Origin: an uncultured Flavobacteriaceae bacterium
GTDB taxonomy: Bacteria; Bacteroidota; Bacteroidia; Flavobacteriales; Flavobacteriaceae
Length of the DNA stretch: 64,000 bases
Assembly: GCA_905182295.1 (NCBI GenBank)
Contig: CAJJAZ010000006.1
Span: 186,001 to 250,000 of the forward strand
Reading direction: 5' to 3'
Under the pieces are notes generated by a model, which saw nothing but the letters and a program-made list of their open reading frames with translations, did no database searches and was not told where the DNA came from. Positions 50,092 through 58,869 of this stretch are shown here, in pieces. Every line of letters starts with the position of its first letter. Position 1 is the stretch's first letter. A program made the translations under genes and the position numbers.

Positions 50092-50553
50092 ATGCAACCT
50101 AAAATTAATATCAGAAATAAAAGGGCCAGATTTGAGTATGAACTCATAGATCAATACAATGCTGGTATTGTGCTTGGAGGTACTGAAATTAAATCTATTC
50201 GGTTGGGTAAAGCCAATATAACAGAGAGTTTTTGTGAATTTAATGAACGAGGAGAATTGTTCATTGTCAATATGCAAGTGGAAGAGTACAGTCATGGAAC
50301 ACATTACAACCACAAACCAAAGGCACTGAGAAAACTTCTGCTTCAAAAAAGAGAGTTGACCAAATTACATAAAGAAGTTAAAAACTCTGGACTAACCATT
50401 GTTCCGTTACAATTATACCTTACGGATAAAGGCTTGGCAAAACTAAATATTGCCCTGGCTAAAGGGAAGAAACTTTACGACAAAAGAGAAGCTATTAAAG
50501 AAAGAGATACGAAGAAAGACCTGGCTAGAATTAAGAAAAATTTCAATGCTTAA
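50092..50553 (+). CDS. smpB: SsrA-binding protein SmpB
   Basis: 153 aa OB-fold protein that carries tmRNA into stalled ribosomes. KINIRNKRARFEYELIDQY, AGIVLGGTEIKSIR, HKPKALRKLLLQKREL and the basic C-terminal tail (GKKLYDKREAIKERDTKKDL) are standard. The ssrA RNA gene is not in the window. Its last 8 bases overlap the next gene. Confidence 0.98.
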   Translation: MQPKINIRNKRARFEYELIDQYNAGIVLGGTEIKSIRLGKANITESFCEFNERGELFIVNMQVEEYSHGTHYNHKPKALRKLLLQKRELTKLHKEVKNSGLTIVPLQLYLTDKGLAKLNIALAKGKKLYDKREAIKERDTKKDLARIKKNFNA

Positions 50554-51946
50554 TTTCTTGTATAAAATTTATTTACCTTCTTTTAAAACTTCTTTTTTTT
50601 GTTTTTTCTTTTTTGCCTTTATGCTAAAAAGCTACAGCCAAAAACTAGCCAAAACATTAGCCCCACAATACCAATGGGAGTACAGTTATAGTGCGGCTCT
50701 ACCTCCTACCCCATTTGATACTTTGCGCCCTAGAACACCCTTTCAAAACTGGGCGCTAGGATATGCTTGGGATAAGCCATTTCCAGATAGAAGCACTCAC
50801 AAGCGCTATCTAAATCCAATATTGCCACAGATAAATTTTAACCGTGTTCAAGGATTCGAAGCCAGTCTAATCGCTAATTATAAAATAGACCCTCATACTA
50901 TTTTAAAGGCAAAATTGAACTATGGGTTTTCGGATCGTATATTCAGGCCAACTTTAGCCCTGAGAAAGGACCTCAATACACAGCATACTTTAAGCTTAAT
51001 AGTTGGGAATGAATTGCGTCAATTCAATGAATCTCCTGCTATTGTGCCAAGGGCTAACACTATTAATAATTTATTTTTTGGAAATAATTACGCCAAACTT
51101 TACGCCGTCAATTTTTTATCGCTCTCACATTATTTCAATGGAAAAAAGCCCCACGCTTTTAAGCTAAAAAACAAACTCAGCTTAATTGAAAATTCTGCCG
51201 TTTATAATAGTCAAAACACCTATTTATTTAAAAGTAATGAAATCGTAGAAAAGGAGATTAATACCATATCTCCATCAGGCATTTCTTATGGAGCATTTAA
51301 TTCCATCAGTCAAATTGTTCATGAGCTAGTCGTTCAATTTGGAAAAGAAAATTCATCTAAAACCTATTTTAATCACCTTGGAATAGTTATAAAAAACAGC
51401 GTACCTCTGAATGATCCTGAGTTTTTTAAAATAAATAAAAATAGTCCGAATAACCCTATAGAAATTTACAAACCCTATATTCATTTGTCCTTGCAGCACA
51501 AACAAATGATAGAAACAACCCCTTTAGGTAGCTTTAAAAGTTTTGTGCAAGGAGGTGGTTTTTTCAGAAGCTCTGAACTTTCATTTACAGATCTAAAACA
51601 TTTTAACGGCAATGAAACATCCGTAATGAGGGGGTCTTACTTAGAGGTGTTTGCCCTTTTGCCTTATTATGAATTCAGTACAAATGGGCACTACCTTCAA
51701 GGACATTTTGAACAAAATTTCAAGGGATTCTTGTGGCAAAAATTGCCCCTTATAAAAGGACTGAATTTTCATACTATAGTGTCCTTCAAGACACTTTATA
51801 CTCAAGGGAGGAAACCTTACCAAGAATTCGCTATTGGGCTTGGAAATATTGGAATAGGAAAGACCAAAATATTGAGGGTCGACTTTTTTAAATCACTACA
51901 CAAGCAAGAGACGAATGCTGCTGTTAGGGTTGGATTGGTCTACTAA
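50546..51946 (+). CDS. Outer membrane barrel protein, DUF5686-like C-terminal part only
   Basis: 466 aa from ATG 50546 with a very hydrophobic signal peptide (about 13-30, cleavage near KSYSQ). The second half, with MRGSYLEVFALLPYYEFSTN, HFEQNFKGFLWQKLPLIKGL and IGLGNIGIGKTKILRVDF, matches the C-terminal barrel of the DUF5686 family. Full members are about 800 aa with an N-terminal carboxypeptidase-like domain, which is absent here. No stop-riddled remnant is visible upstream because smpB occupies that DNA, so this is a short form rather than a broken gene. Function unknown. A longer frame starting inside smpB is rejected. Confidence 0.8.
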   Translation: MLNFLYKIYLPSFKTSFFCFFFFAFMLKSYSQKLAKTLAPQYQWEYSYSAALPPTPFDTLRPRTPFQNWALGYAWDKPFPDRSTHKRYLNPILPQINFNRVQGFEASLIANYKIDPHTILKAKLNYGFSDRIFRPTLALRKDLNTQHTLSLIVGNELRQFNESPAIVPRANTINNLFFGNNYAKLYAVNFLSLSHYFNGKKPHAFKLKNKLSLIENSAVYNSQNTYLFKSNEIVEKEINTISPSGISYGAFNSISQIVHELVVQFGKENSSKTYFNHLGIVIKNSVPLNDPEFFKINKNSPNNPIEIYKPYIHLSLQHKQMIETTPLGSFKSFVQGGGFFRSSELSFTDLKHFNGNETSVMRGSYLEVFALLPYYEFSTNGHYLQGHFEQNFKGFLWQKLPLIKGLNFHTIVSFKTLYTQGRKPYQEFAIGLGNIGIGKTKILRVDFFKSLHKQETNAAVRVGLVY

Positions 51947-52584
51947 TTCTTATTTTCTAATAAAGGAACAAATTTAAAAGATCCATAAGTCTGACGTTCA
52001 AATTTTAGTTCACTTACTCTTGTGTAACGCGTCATTTCCTGCTCTTTATCTCCTACAGGTATCACTAAATACCCTCCAATCTTCAACTGCTCTAAAAGTG
52101 GTTTTGGAACAAATGGTGCTCCAGCAGTCACAATAATACCATCAAAAGGTGCCTCAGTTTCAAGTCCAATATAGCCATCTCCAAAAAGGTGCTGTTTTGG
52201 CCTATAACTTGCTTTTTTAAAAAACAATTGGGCCTTTTTAAACAGTTCAAGCTGTCTTTCTATGGTGTATACCTGAACCCCTAATGCAAGCAAAATAGCT
52301 GTTTGGTAACCACTACCTGTACCTATTTCTAAAATCTTATCTCCTTTTTTAAGCTGGAGTAATTCGGTTTGAAAAGCCACTGTATATGGGTGAGATATGG
52401 TTTGGTCTGCCCCAATGGGAAACGCCTTGTTTAAATAGGCATGGGATTCAAAACTTGAATCTAAAAACAAGTGCCTAGGCACTTGCCTAATCGCATCTAA
52501 GACCTTGGCATCTATAATCCCCTTTTCTTGAAGTGTCTTAGCTAAAATATTTCTTAAACCCTGATGTTTAGGTGAGTTGAGCAA
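51943..52584 (-). CDS. pcm: Protein-L-isoaspartate O-methyltransferase
   Basis: 213 aa SAM-dependent enzyme that starts repair of isoaspartyl residues in aged proteins. Typical blocks: QTISHPYTVAFQTELL, ILEIGTGSGYQTAILLALG (SAM motif I) and FDGIIVTAGAPFVPKPLLEQ, then the VIPVG region. It starts at TTG: LNSPKHQGLRNILA begins where the family does and no ATG lies nearby in frame. A variant -7 box (TATCTTCG) lies at 52603-52610. Overlaps the convergent barrel gene by 4 bases. Confidence 0.94.
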   Translation of the reverse strand: MLNSPKHQGLRNILAKTLQEKGIIDAKVLDAIRQVPRHLFLDSSFESHAYLNKAFPIGADQTISHPYTVAFQTELLQLKKGDKILEIGTGSGYQTAILLALGVQVYTIERQLELFKKAQLFFKKASYRPKQHLFGDGYIGLETEAPFDGIIVTAGAPFVPKPLLEQLKIGGYLVIPVGDKEQEMTRYTRVSELKFERQTYGSFKFVPLLENKN

Positions 52585-52666
52585 GTCTTTGTAATTTAGT
52601 TCCGAAGATAATAAATATACAAAAATGATTAATTACAAAATCTACAAAAGAATGGGTACATATCCT

Positions 52667-52674
52667 TATTTTTG
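52667..52674 (+). promoter_or_regulatory. Promoter -7 box for the 52.7-kb operon
   Basis: TATTTTTG, 19 bases before the ATG of the first gene of the plus-strand run. Confidence 0.5.
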
Positions 52675-52693
52675 TAAGTAAAACAAAAACAAT

Positions 52694-53653
52694 ATGCTCA
52701 AAATTGGCGTTCTTGGTGCAGGACATCTCGGTAAAATACACTTAAAATTAGCACATGAATCTTCTAAATACCTTTTGGTGGGTTTTTATGATCCTGATAT
52801 TAAAGCAAGTAAACTACTCAGTGAACAAATGGGATGTCATTATTTCAATTCCATTGAATCACTCATAGATGCAGTAGACGTTATAGATATAGTAACGCCT
52901 ACCCTTTCGCATTTTGATGTGGCACAAAAAGCGATTACCAAAGGAAAACATGTATTTATTGAAAAACCTATAACAACAACCATAGAAGAAGCCAATGCGT
53001 TAATTGCTTTGGCTGAAAAATACGGTGTAAAAGGACAGGTAGGACACGTAGAACGTTTTAACCCTGCGTTTAAGGCTGCGAAGGAGCATATAGTAAATCC
53101 AATGTTTATTGAAACACACAGGTTGGCTGAATTTAATCCAAGAGGTACAGATGTACCCGTTGTTTTAGATTTAATGATACATGACATAGATATTATACTC
53201 AGTGTAGTTCCTTCAGAGGTAAAAGAAATTCACGCTAGCGGTATTGCTGTTATTAGTCAATCTCCAGATATTGCCAATGCAAGAATTCTTTTTGAGAATG
53301 GATGTGTGGCGAACCTTACAGCGAGTAGAATTTCTATGAAGAACATGAGGAAATCTAGGTTTTTTCAAAAAGACGCTTACATCTCTGTAGATTTTCTAGA
53401 GAAAACTTCTGAAATAGTTAGAATGAAAGATGCGCCTAAAGATATTGGCCCATTTGACATGGTGCTGCAAAATGCTGAAGGAGATCAAAAACAAATTTAT
53501 TTTGAAAAACCTACTATAGCACCCAATAATGCTATTCTAGAAGAATTAGATTCTTTTGCCTGGGCCATTTCTAACCATAGCACGCCTGTAGTTTCTTTAC
53601 AGCAAGGTGGAAAAGCCCTTGAAATTGCACAACGAATTATAAATTGCTTTTAA
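52694..53653 (+). CDS. Gfo/Idh/MocA-family oxidoreductase
   Basis: 319 aa. Rossmann motif GVLGAGHLGKIH, the active-site block VFIEKPIT (Lys), and the second-domain HVERFNPAF and DLMIHDIDIIL, which places it near UDP-N-acetylglucosamine 3-dehydrogenase-like or LpxA-linked members in which the His and Asp are conserved. The actual substrate is not settled. First gene of a tight operon: its stop shares a base with the next start. Confidence 0.9.
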   Translation: MLKIGVLGAGHLGKIHLKLAHESSKYLLVGFYDPDIKASKLLSEQMGCHYFNSIESLIDAVDVIDIVTPTLSHFDVAQKAITKGKHVFIEKPITTTIEEANALIALAEKYGVKGQVGHVERFNPAFKAAKEHIVNPMFIETHRLAEFNPRGTDVPVVLDLMIHDIDIILSVVPSEVKEIHASGIAVISQSPDIANARILFENGCVANLTASRISMKNMRKSRFFQKDAYISVDFLEKTSEIVRMKDAPKDIGPFDMVLQNAEGDQKQIYFEKPTIAPNNAILEELDSFAWAISNHSTPVVSLQQGGKALEIAQRIINCF

Positions 53654-54549
53654 TGGATACGATTAAAAATATAGCCGTAATTGGCGCTGGAACAATGGGG
53701 AATGGAATTGCCCATGTTTTCGCACAATACGGTTTTAAAGTTTCGCTCATAGATAGAGAAATATCCATCTTGAAAAAAGCATTAGAGACTATTGAAAAAA
53801 ATCTGAATAGACAAGCTGAAAAAGGCCAAATCAACAGCGCTGAAATCCCTGAAATATTATCCAGCATCAGCTTGCATAGCAAGCTAGAAGAAGGTCTTGC
53901 TCATGCTGATCTAGTGATTGAAGCTATTGTTGAAGATTTAGAAGTTAAAAAGATTTTGTTCAAAAATTTATCCAATATAACAGCTGCCAATACTATTCTT
54001 GCATCCAACACTTCTTCTATCAGTATTACCCAATTAGCACAGGCCACTTCTAAACCTGAAAAAGTAATTGGAATGCATTTTATGAATCCGGTTCCACTAA
54101 TGACTTTGGTAGAGGTTATTTCTGGTCAAAATAGCAGTCAGGCTACCATTGACGCTGTTGAGTCACTGACACAAAAAATTGGCAAAAAAGCTGTTCACGC
54201 CAAGGACTATCCCGGATTTATAGCCAATAGAATTTTAATGCCCATGATTAATGAAGCCATTGAAACGCTCTTTCAAGGTATTGGAAGTATTGAAGGAATT
54301 GACGCTATTATGAAAGGTGGCATGCGGCATCCAATGGGACCATTACAACTGGCAGATTTTATTGGTTTAGATGTCTGTTTGTCTATTCTGAATGTATTAT
54401 ACGACGGTTTTAAAAACCCCAAATATGCCCCTTGCCCATTATTAATTAATATGGTAAACTCAGGACTATTAGGCGTGAAATCTAAAGCAGGTTTCTATCT
54501 TTACACAGACCTAAAAAATCCAATTGTAAATCCAAGTATTAAAATATAA
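53653..54549 (+). CDS. 3-Hydroxybutyryl-CoA dehydrogenase
   Basis: 298 aa. NAD-binding AVIGAGTMGNGIAHVFAQ, SNTSSISITQLA, MHFMNPVPLMTLVE with the catalytic His and Asn-Pro, and C-terminal GGMRHPMGPLQLADFIGLD. It oxidises (S)-3-hydroxyacyl-CoA, short chains most likely. The start MDTIKNI overlaps the previous stop by one base and is preferred to an ATG three codons upstream. No thiolase or crotonase is adjacent. Confidence 0.95.
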   Translation: MDTIKNIAVIGAGTMGNGIAHVFAQYGFKVSLIDREISILKKALETIEKNLNRQAEKGQINSAEIPEILSSISLHSKLEEGLAHADLVIEAIVEDLEVKKILFKNLSNITAANTILASNTSSISITQLAQATSKPEKVIGMHFMNPVPLMTLVEVISGQNSSQATIDAVESLTQKIGKKAVHAKDYPGFIANRILMPMINEAIETLFQGIGSIEGIDAIMKGGMRHPMGPLQLADFIGLDVCLSILNVLYDGFKNPKYAPCPLLINMVNSGLLGVKSKAGFYLYTDLKNPIVNPSIKI

Positions 54550-54551
54550 AT

Positions 54552-55208
54552 ATGTCTATTTCAGAAAACTTAAAGTTTTTTAAAAATGAGCTTCCAGAAA
54601 AAGTTAGCCTAGTCGCGGTATCTAAAACAAAACCATTAGAAAACTTGCAAGAGGCGTACACCTTTGGACAGCGAATTTTTGGAGAAAACAAGATTCAGGA
54701 AATGACAGAAAAGTGGCAGCTTTTACCTAAAGACATTGAATGGCATATGATAGGCCATGTTCAGACAAATAAGGTGAAATACATGGCGCCATATGTCTCC
54801 TTAATTCATGGAGTTGACAGGCTTAAAGTATGGAGTGAAATACACAAACAAGGACTGAAAAACGACAGAATAATTCCCTGCTTACTTCAAGTTCATATTG
54901 CAGATGAAGAAACCAAGTTTGGGTTTTCAGCAGATGAGATAAAAGAGATTATTACCCATAACACACTTTTAGAATTTCCTAATGCCAAAGTAGTTGGATT
55001 AATGGGAATGGCCAGCAATTCTAATGACCAAGATAAGGTAAGGGCTGAATTTAAGGGACTTCGAAAATTATTTGACTCAGCCAATGAAATGGGGTGTAAT
55101 TTTGAGTTGCTTTCTATGGGTATGAGTGGAGATTATACTATTGGGATTGAAGAAGGAAGTAATATGGTCAGAGTAGGGAGTAAAATTTTTGGCAATAGAA
55201 ATTATTGA
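54552..55208 (+). CDS. YggS/PROSC-family PLP homeostasis protein
   Basis: 218 aa TIM-barrel PLP-binding protein without enzyme activity. The PLP Lys is in LVAVSKTKP, with FGENKIQEMTEKW, WHMIGHVQTNKVK, TKFGF and LSMGMSGDYTIGIEEGSNMV. It buffers pyridoxal phosphate in the cell. Two bases after the dehydrogenase gene, in the same operon. Confidence 0.96.
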   Translation: MSISENLKFFKNELPEKVSLVAVSKTKPLENLQEAYTFGQRIFGENKIQEMTEKWQLLPKDIEWHMIGHVQTNKVKYMAPYVSLIHGVDRLKVWSEIHKQGLKNDRIIPCLLQVHIADEETKFGFSADEIKEIITHNTLLEFPNAKVVGLMGMASNSNDQDKVRAEFKGLRKLFDSANEMGCNFELLSMGMSGDYTIGIEEGSNMVRVGSKIFGNRNY

Positions 55209-55209
55209 T

Positions 55210-56310
55210 ATGAAATATGCAATTCTCGATATAGAAACAACTGGTGGGAAATACAATGAGGAGGGAATTACTGAGATAGCCATTTATCAGTTCGATGGGA
55301 ACCAAATAACAGACCAATTCATCAGTCTTGTAAATCCAGAAAAAAGCATTCAAGCGTTTGTAGTTAAACTCACAGGTATTACTGATAAAATGGTGATAGG
55401 TGCGCCAAAATTTCATGAAATAGCCAAAAGAATCATTGAAATTACGGAAGATTGTATTCTCATTGCGCACAATGCACAATTTGACTACAGAATTTTAAAA
55501 ACTGAATACAGTAGATTAGGCTATGATTACCAGAGAAAAACACTTTGTACGGTAGACCTATCCAAAAAACTTATTCCCAATATGGAATCTTACAGCTTAG
55601 GTAAATTAGTAAGGGCTTTAGGAATACCCGTATCTGATAGACACAGGGCAAATGGAGATGCCCTTGCTACGCTTAAGTTATTTAAACTGCTATTATCTAA
55701 AGAAGAAGACCACCAAAGCATATCAGAACTTACCCGCTCAGAGAATACGGGAATATTGACAAACAAACAAGTAGATCTGTTGGATCAAATACCTAATGAA
55801 ACTGGTTTAGTTAGTTTTTTAGACAAGGAAGATCAAGTCATTTATGTGTTGGCCAGTGACCAATTGAAAAAAGGCATTACCCAGCTATTCACCAAACAAT
55901 CTAGTGTAGCTAAAAGTGTCAATAAAAAAATGAGACAAGTAAAAGTAACCCTCACAGGCAGTCTTTTAATGGCTCAAATGAAATACCAATTGGCATTGAC
56001 CAAGTTTAGACCTAAATACAATAGAATGCCTACAAAGAAATCACTGCAAACTGCACTGGACATGAACTATCCTTTTCAAGATGGTTTAATGATAGACAAG
56101 GGGAGAAATGAAGGAGAAAAAAGTGTTTATAGGATAAAAAATAACCAATTGTTAGCCATTGGGTATGTTGAATTGAATTACCAGATCAACAATGAAGCTA
56201 TTTTAGATCAATTACTCAATACGGTAAAAGAAAACAATCCATTGAAAAAGACACTTCTGAGTAGCCATTTAAAAAAACCGCTAAAATTACACTCCTTAGA
56301 AGTTAAATAA
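55210..56310 (+). CDS. DnaQ-like 3'-5' exonuclease fused to a degenerate UvrC-type GIY-YIG domain
   Basis: 366 aa from MKYAILDIETTGG. Exonuclease domain (about 1-165) with all DEDDh motifs: DIETTG, HNAQFDYRILKTEY, and HRANGDALAT. After a linker comes a region (about 190-280) that follows the UvrC GIY-YIG domain: IPNETGLVSFLDKEDQVIYV, LKKGITQLF, LTGSLLMAQMKYQLALTKFRPKYN. In it GxY is GLV, YxG is YVL, and the catalytic Arg of LKKRV is Gly, so cleavage by this domain is unlikely. Family fusions of this kind exist (DEDD exonuclease-UvrC N-terminal). Role probably in DNA repair. Start overlaps no other gene: one base after YggS. Confidence 0.88.
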   Translation: MKYAILDIETTGGKYNEEGITEIAIYQFDGNQITDQFISLVNPEKSIQAFVVKLTGITDKMVIGAPKFHEIAKRIIEITEDCILIAHNAQFDYRILKTEYSRLGYDYQRKTLCTVDLSKKLIPNMESYSLGKLVRALGIPVSDRHRANGDALATLKLFKLLLSKEEDHQSISELTRSENTGILTNKQVDLLDQIPNETGLVSFLDKEDQVIYVLASDQLKKGITQLFTKQSSVAKSVNKKMRQVKVTLTGSLLMAQMKYQLALTKFRPKYNRMPTKKSLQTALDMNYPFQDGLMIDKGRNEGEKSVYRIKNNQLLAIGYVELNYQINNEAILDQLLNTVKENNPLKKTLLSSHLKKPLKLHSLEVK

Positions 56311-56390
56311 TTGGGTTATCTTAATACACCGCTTAGGTTATCATTTATTGACTAAAAATAAAATAGCCTCCACAATAAAACAAACAGACT

Positions 56391-57212
56391 TTGAAAGCGA
56401 ATACTTTAAAACAATTTAAAATAAAAGTTCACGAAATCATTTACGAAGCAGACACCCCTATGGGAAAAGCTTTTGATGTGCTATTGGCTGTTTTAATTCT
56501 TCTTAGCGTGCTTATTGTTATGCTAGAAAGTGTGGCTAGTATTGATGTAAAATACCACAACCTACTTTTGGGATTTGAATGGGGAATTACCCTCTTTTTT
56601 ACAGCGGAATACCTTGCCAGAGTTTTCTCTGTTGAAAAGCCTAAAAAATATATATTTAGTTTCTATGGTATCATTGACCTTTTAGCTACTATACCGCTTT
56701 ATCTATCCTATCTTCTGGCAGGATCACAAGTCCTATTAGCTTTAAGAGCATTTAGACTATTAAGAATATTTAGAATTCTAAAGCTAGTGAGCTTTTTAGG
56801 AGAAGCTTCTGTATTAAAGCAAGCGCTTAAAGACTCTAGGAATAAGATTTTAGTGTTTATTTACGTGGTGCTCATACTTTGTGTGATTATGGGTACTTTC
56901 ATGTATTTAATTGAAGGCAGTGAAAGTGGCTTCACTAGTATACCCAGAAGTATTTATTGGACCATTGTAACCCTTACAACGGTTGGCTATGGAGACATAG
57001 CGCCACAAACACCGCTAGGACAATTTGTAGCTTCCATGATTATGATTCTCGGTTATGGAATTATAGCAGTGCCTACTGGTATAGTTACGGTAGCATTTAA
57101 TAAGAATAAAAATGCTGCTGTAATAACAAACACGCAATCATGCCAGCAATGTGGTACAGAGGGCCATAAAGATGGTGCAAAATTCTGCTTTAATTGTGGG
57201 GCAAAATTATGA
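56391..57212 (+). CDS. Voltage-gated potassium channel with C-terminal zinc ribbon
   Basis: 273 aa. Six transmembrane segments (S1 about 24-45 through S6 about 208-232). The S4 voltage sensor is RAFRLLRIFRILK, with Arg/Lys at every third or fourth place; the selectivity filter is TLTTVGYGD. The last 25 residues form CQQC and CFNC pairs 12 residues apart, a zinc-ribbon knuckle in the cytoplasm. The gene starts at TTG; an in-frame stop just upstream excludes an ATG. Its TGA overlaps the miaA ATG. Confidence 0.92.
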   Translation: MKANTLKQFKIKVHEIIYEADTPMGKAFDVLLAVLILLSVLIVMLESVASIDVKYHNLLLGFEWGITLFFTAEYLARVFSVEKPKKYIFSFYGIIDLLATIPLYLSYLLAGSQVLLALRAFRLLRIFRILKLVSFLGEASVLKQALKDSRNKILVFIYVVLILCVIMGTFMYLIEGSESGFTSIPRSIYWTIVTLTTVGYGDIAPQTPLGQFVASMIMILGYGIIAVPTGIVTVAFNKNKNAAVITNTQSCQQCGTEGHKDGAKFCFNCGAKL

Positions 57213-58141
57213 GTAATACCAAGCATTTAATTTCAATTATTGGACCTACTGCTATTGGAAAAACCAGTTTAGCCATTGCGCTTTCTAAAAAGTATGGTGC
57301 GCCTATCTTATCGTCAGATTCTCGCCAATTTTATAGAGAAATGTATATTGGCACTGCTGTACCTTCTAAAGAAGAGCTTGCTGCTGCACCACATTTTTTT
57401 ATACAACACAAAAGCATACAAGATCCTTACAGCGTTGGTGATTTTGAAAGGGAAGCCATGGGCTTTTTAAAGAATCATTACTTAACAAATGACATAGCTA
57501 TTATGGTTGGAGGCAGTGGCTTATATACAGATGCTGTTTGCAAGGGTTTAGATAAATTTCCAGAGGTTCCCGATCAAATTAGAACTGATTTAAATGAGGC
57601 TTTAATTAATAATGGGCTTGAAACGCTCACGAATAAACTTAAAGATTTGGACCCAAAAGCATTTGAGCAAATTGCTGTTGACAACCCAGTTAGGGTCATA
57701 CGAGCCCTTGAAGTATGTTTGGCGTCCGGAAAACCCTATAGTAGTTATTTAAATCAGCACAAAGACAAGAGACCGTTTAAGGTTCACTACCTAAATATCA
57801 CAGCACCTAGAGAAACAATATACGAGCGGATCAATCAAAGGGTGGACCTCATGATTAAAAACGGACTTGAAGAAGAAGTAAGGGGATTATTGGATCGAAA
57901 AAAACTGAATGCACTGAACACAGTAGGCTACAAAGAACTCTTTAGATGTATTGAAGGGGAGATATCTCTAGAAACAGCTATAGAAGAAATTAAGAAAAAC
58001 AGTAGGCGTTTTGCAAAAAGGCAACTGACTTGGAATCGAAAGAATACAGAAGCCATAGTGGTAAACTATAAAAAAGCCATAGAAGACAGTATGACTTATT
58101 TAAATAAAGCCATACCAACTTCCAAGGATTTGAATAGTTAA
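57209..58141 (+). CDS. miaA: tRNA dimethylallyltransferase
   Basis: 310 aa. P-loop GPTAIGKTSLAIAL, the catalytic-Asp region SSDSRQFYREMYIGTAVP, GGSGLY and RNYAKRQ-type RRFAKRQLTWNR near the C-terminus. It adds the isopentenyl group to A37 of UNN-reading tRNAs. Start MSNTKHLISI overlaps the channel gene by ATGA, so the two are translationally coupled. Confidence 0.96.
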   Translation: MSNTKHLISIIGPTAIGKTSLAIALSKKYGAPILSSDSRQFYREMYIGTAVPSKEELAAAPHFFIQHKSIQDPYSVGDFEREAMGFLKNHYLTNDIAIMVGGSGLYTDAVCKGLDKFPEVPDQIRTDLNEALINNGLETLTNKLKDLDPKAFEQIAVDNPVRVIRALEVCLASGKPYSSYLNQHKDKRPFKVHYLNITAPRETIYERINQRVDLMIKNGLEEEVRGLLDRKKLNALNTVGYKELFRCIEGEISLETAIEEIKKNSRRFAKRQLTWNRKNTEAIVVNYKKAIEDSMTYLNKAIPTSKDLNS

Positions 58142-58147
58142 AGTGCT

Positions 58148-58858
58148 CTAGGCCTCTTTGTTTATTACCAATCTAAAGCCCTCTCCGTGTATATTGATAA
58201 TTTCTACATTAGGATCTTGTTTTAAATACTTACGCAACTTGGCAATATACACATCCATACTTCTAGAAGTGAAGTAATTGTCGTCTCTCCATATTTTAGT
58301 CAAAGCCAATTCTCTTGGCATTAAATCATTTTCATGAAGCGCCAACATTCTCAGTAGCTCATTCTCTTTTGGGGAGAGCTTTATTGACTCCTCTAAATTA
58401 AATTTCAAAAACCTCAGTTTAGAATTTAAATGGAAATCACCTATTGTAAATTCAAATTGCTTACTATCTGCAGAGGTAGCAACAGATTTTCTCTGAAGAA
58501 TTGCTTTTAATTTTAGAAGCAGTACTTCAGAATCAAACGGCTTGTTTAAATAATCATCTGCTCCGGCTTTATATCCAGCTAGAACATCTTCTTTCATGGT
58601 CTTAGCTGTCAAGAATACGATTGGAATTTGTTCGTTTTTTTCTCTAATCTCTCTCGCTAAAGTAAACCCATCTTTGTAAGGCATCATGACGTCCAAAATA
58701 CAGACATCAAAATCTTCTTTTTTGAATTTTTCAAAACCTTCCATGCCATTTTTAGCTAGAACTACCTCAAAATCATTCATTACAAGATAATCTTTGAGGA
58801 TACTTCCAAAATTTGGATCATCTTCCACCAATAAAATCTTTTTACTTGCTATTTCCAT
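58148..58858 (-). CDS. OmpR/PhoB-type response regulator (RprY-like)
   Basis: 236 aa. Receiver domain (about 5-120): acidic pair VEDDP, phospho-Asp in VCILDVMMP, Thr in FLTAKT, Lys in LNKPF; then a winged-helix output domain (about 130-235) ending in SRSMDVYIAKLRKYL and INIHGEGFRLV. It lies 11 bases downstream of the histidine kinase gene and is its evident partner. Like RprY of Bacteroides in gene order. It ends 6 bases from the convergent miaA. Confidence 0.95.
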   Translation of the reverse strand: MEIASKKILLVEDDPNFGSILKDYLVMNDFEVVLAKNGMEGFEKFKKEDFDVCILDVMMPYKDGFTLAREIREKNEQIPIVFLTAKTMKEDVLAGYKAGADDYLNKPFDSEVLLLKLKAILQRKSVATSADSKQFEFTIGDFHLNSKLRFLKFNLEESIKLSPKENELLRMLALHENDLMPRELALTKIWRDDNYFTSRSMDVYIAKLRKYLKQDPNVEIINIHGEGFRLVINKEA

Positions 58859-58869
58859 AAGTCAGTATT

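Noticed and set aside
50450-50553. Longer start for the barrel protein inside smpB
   Set aside because: It would place about 32 basic residues before a clean signal peptide; ATG 50546 directly starts that peptide.
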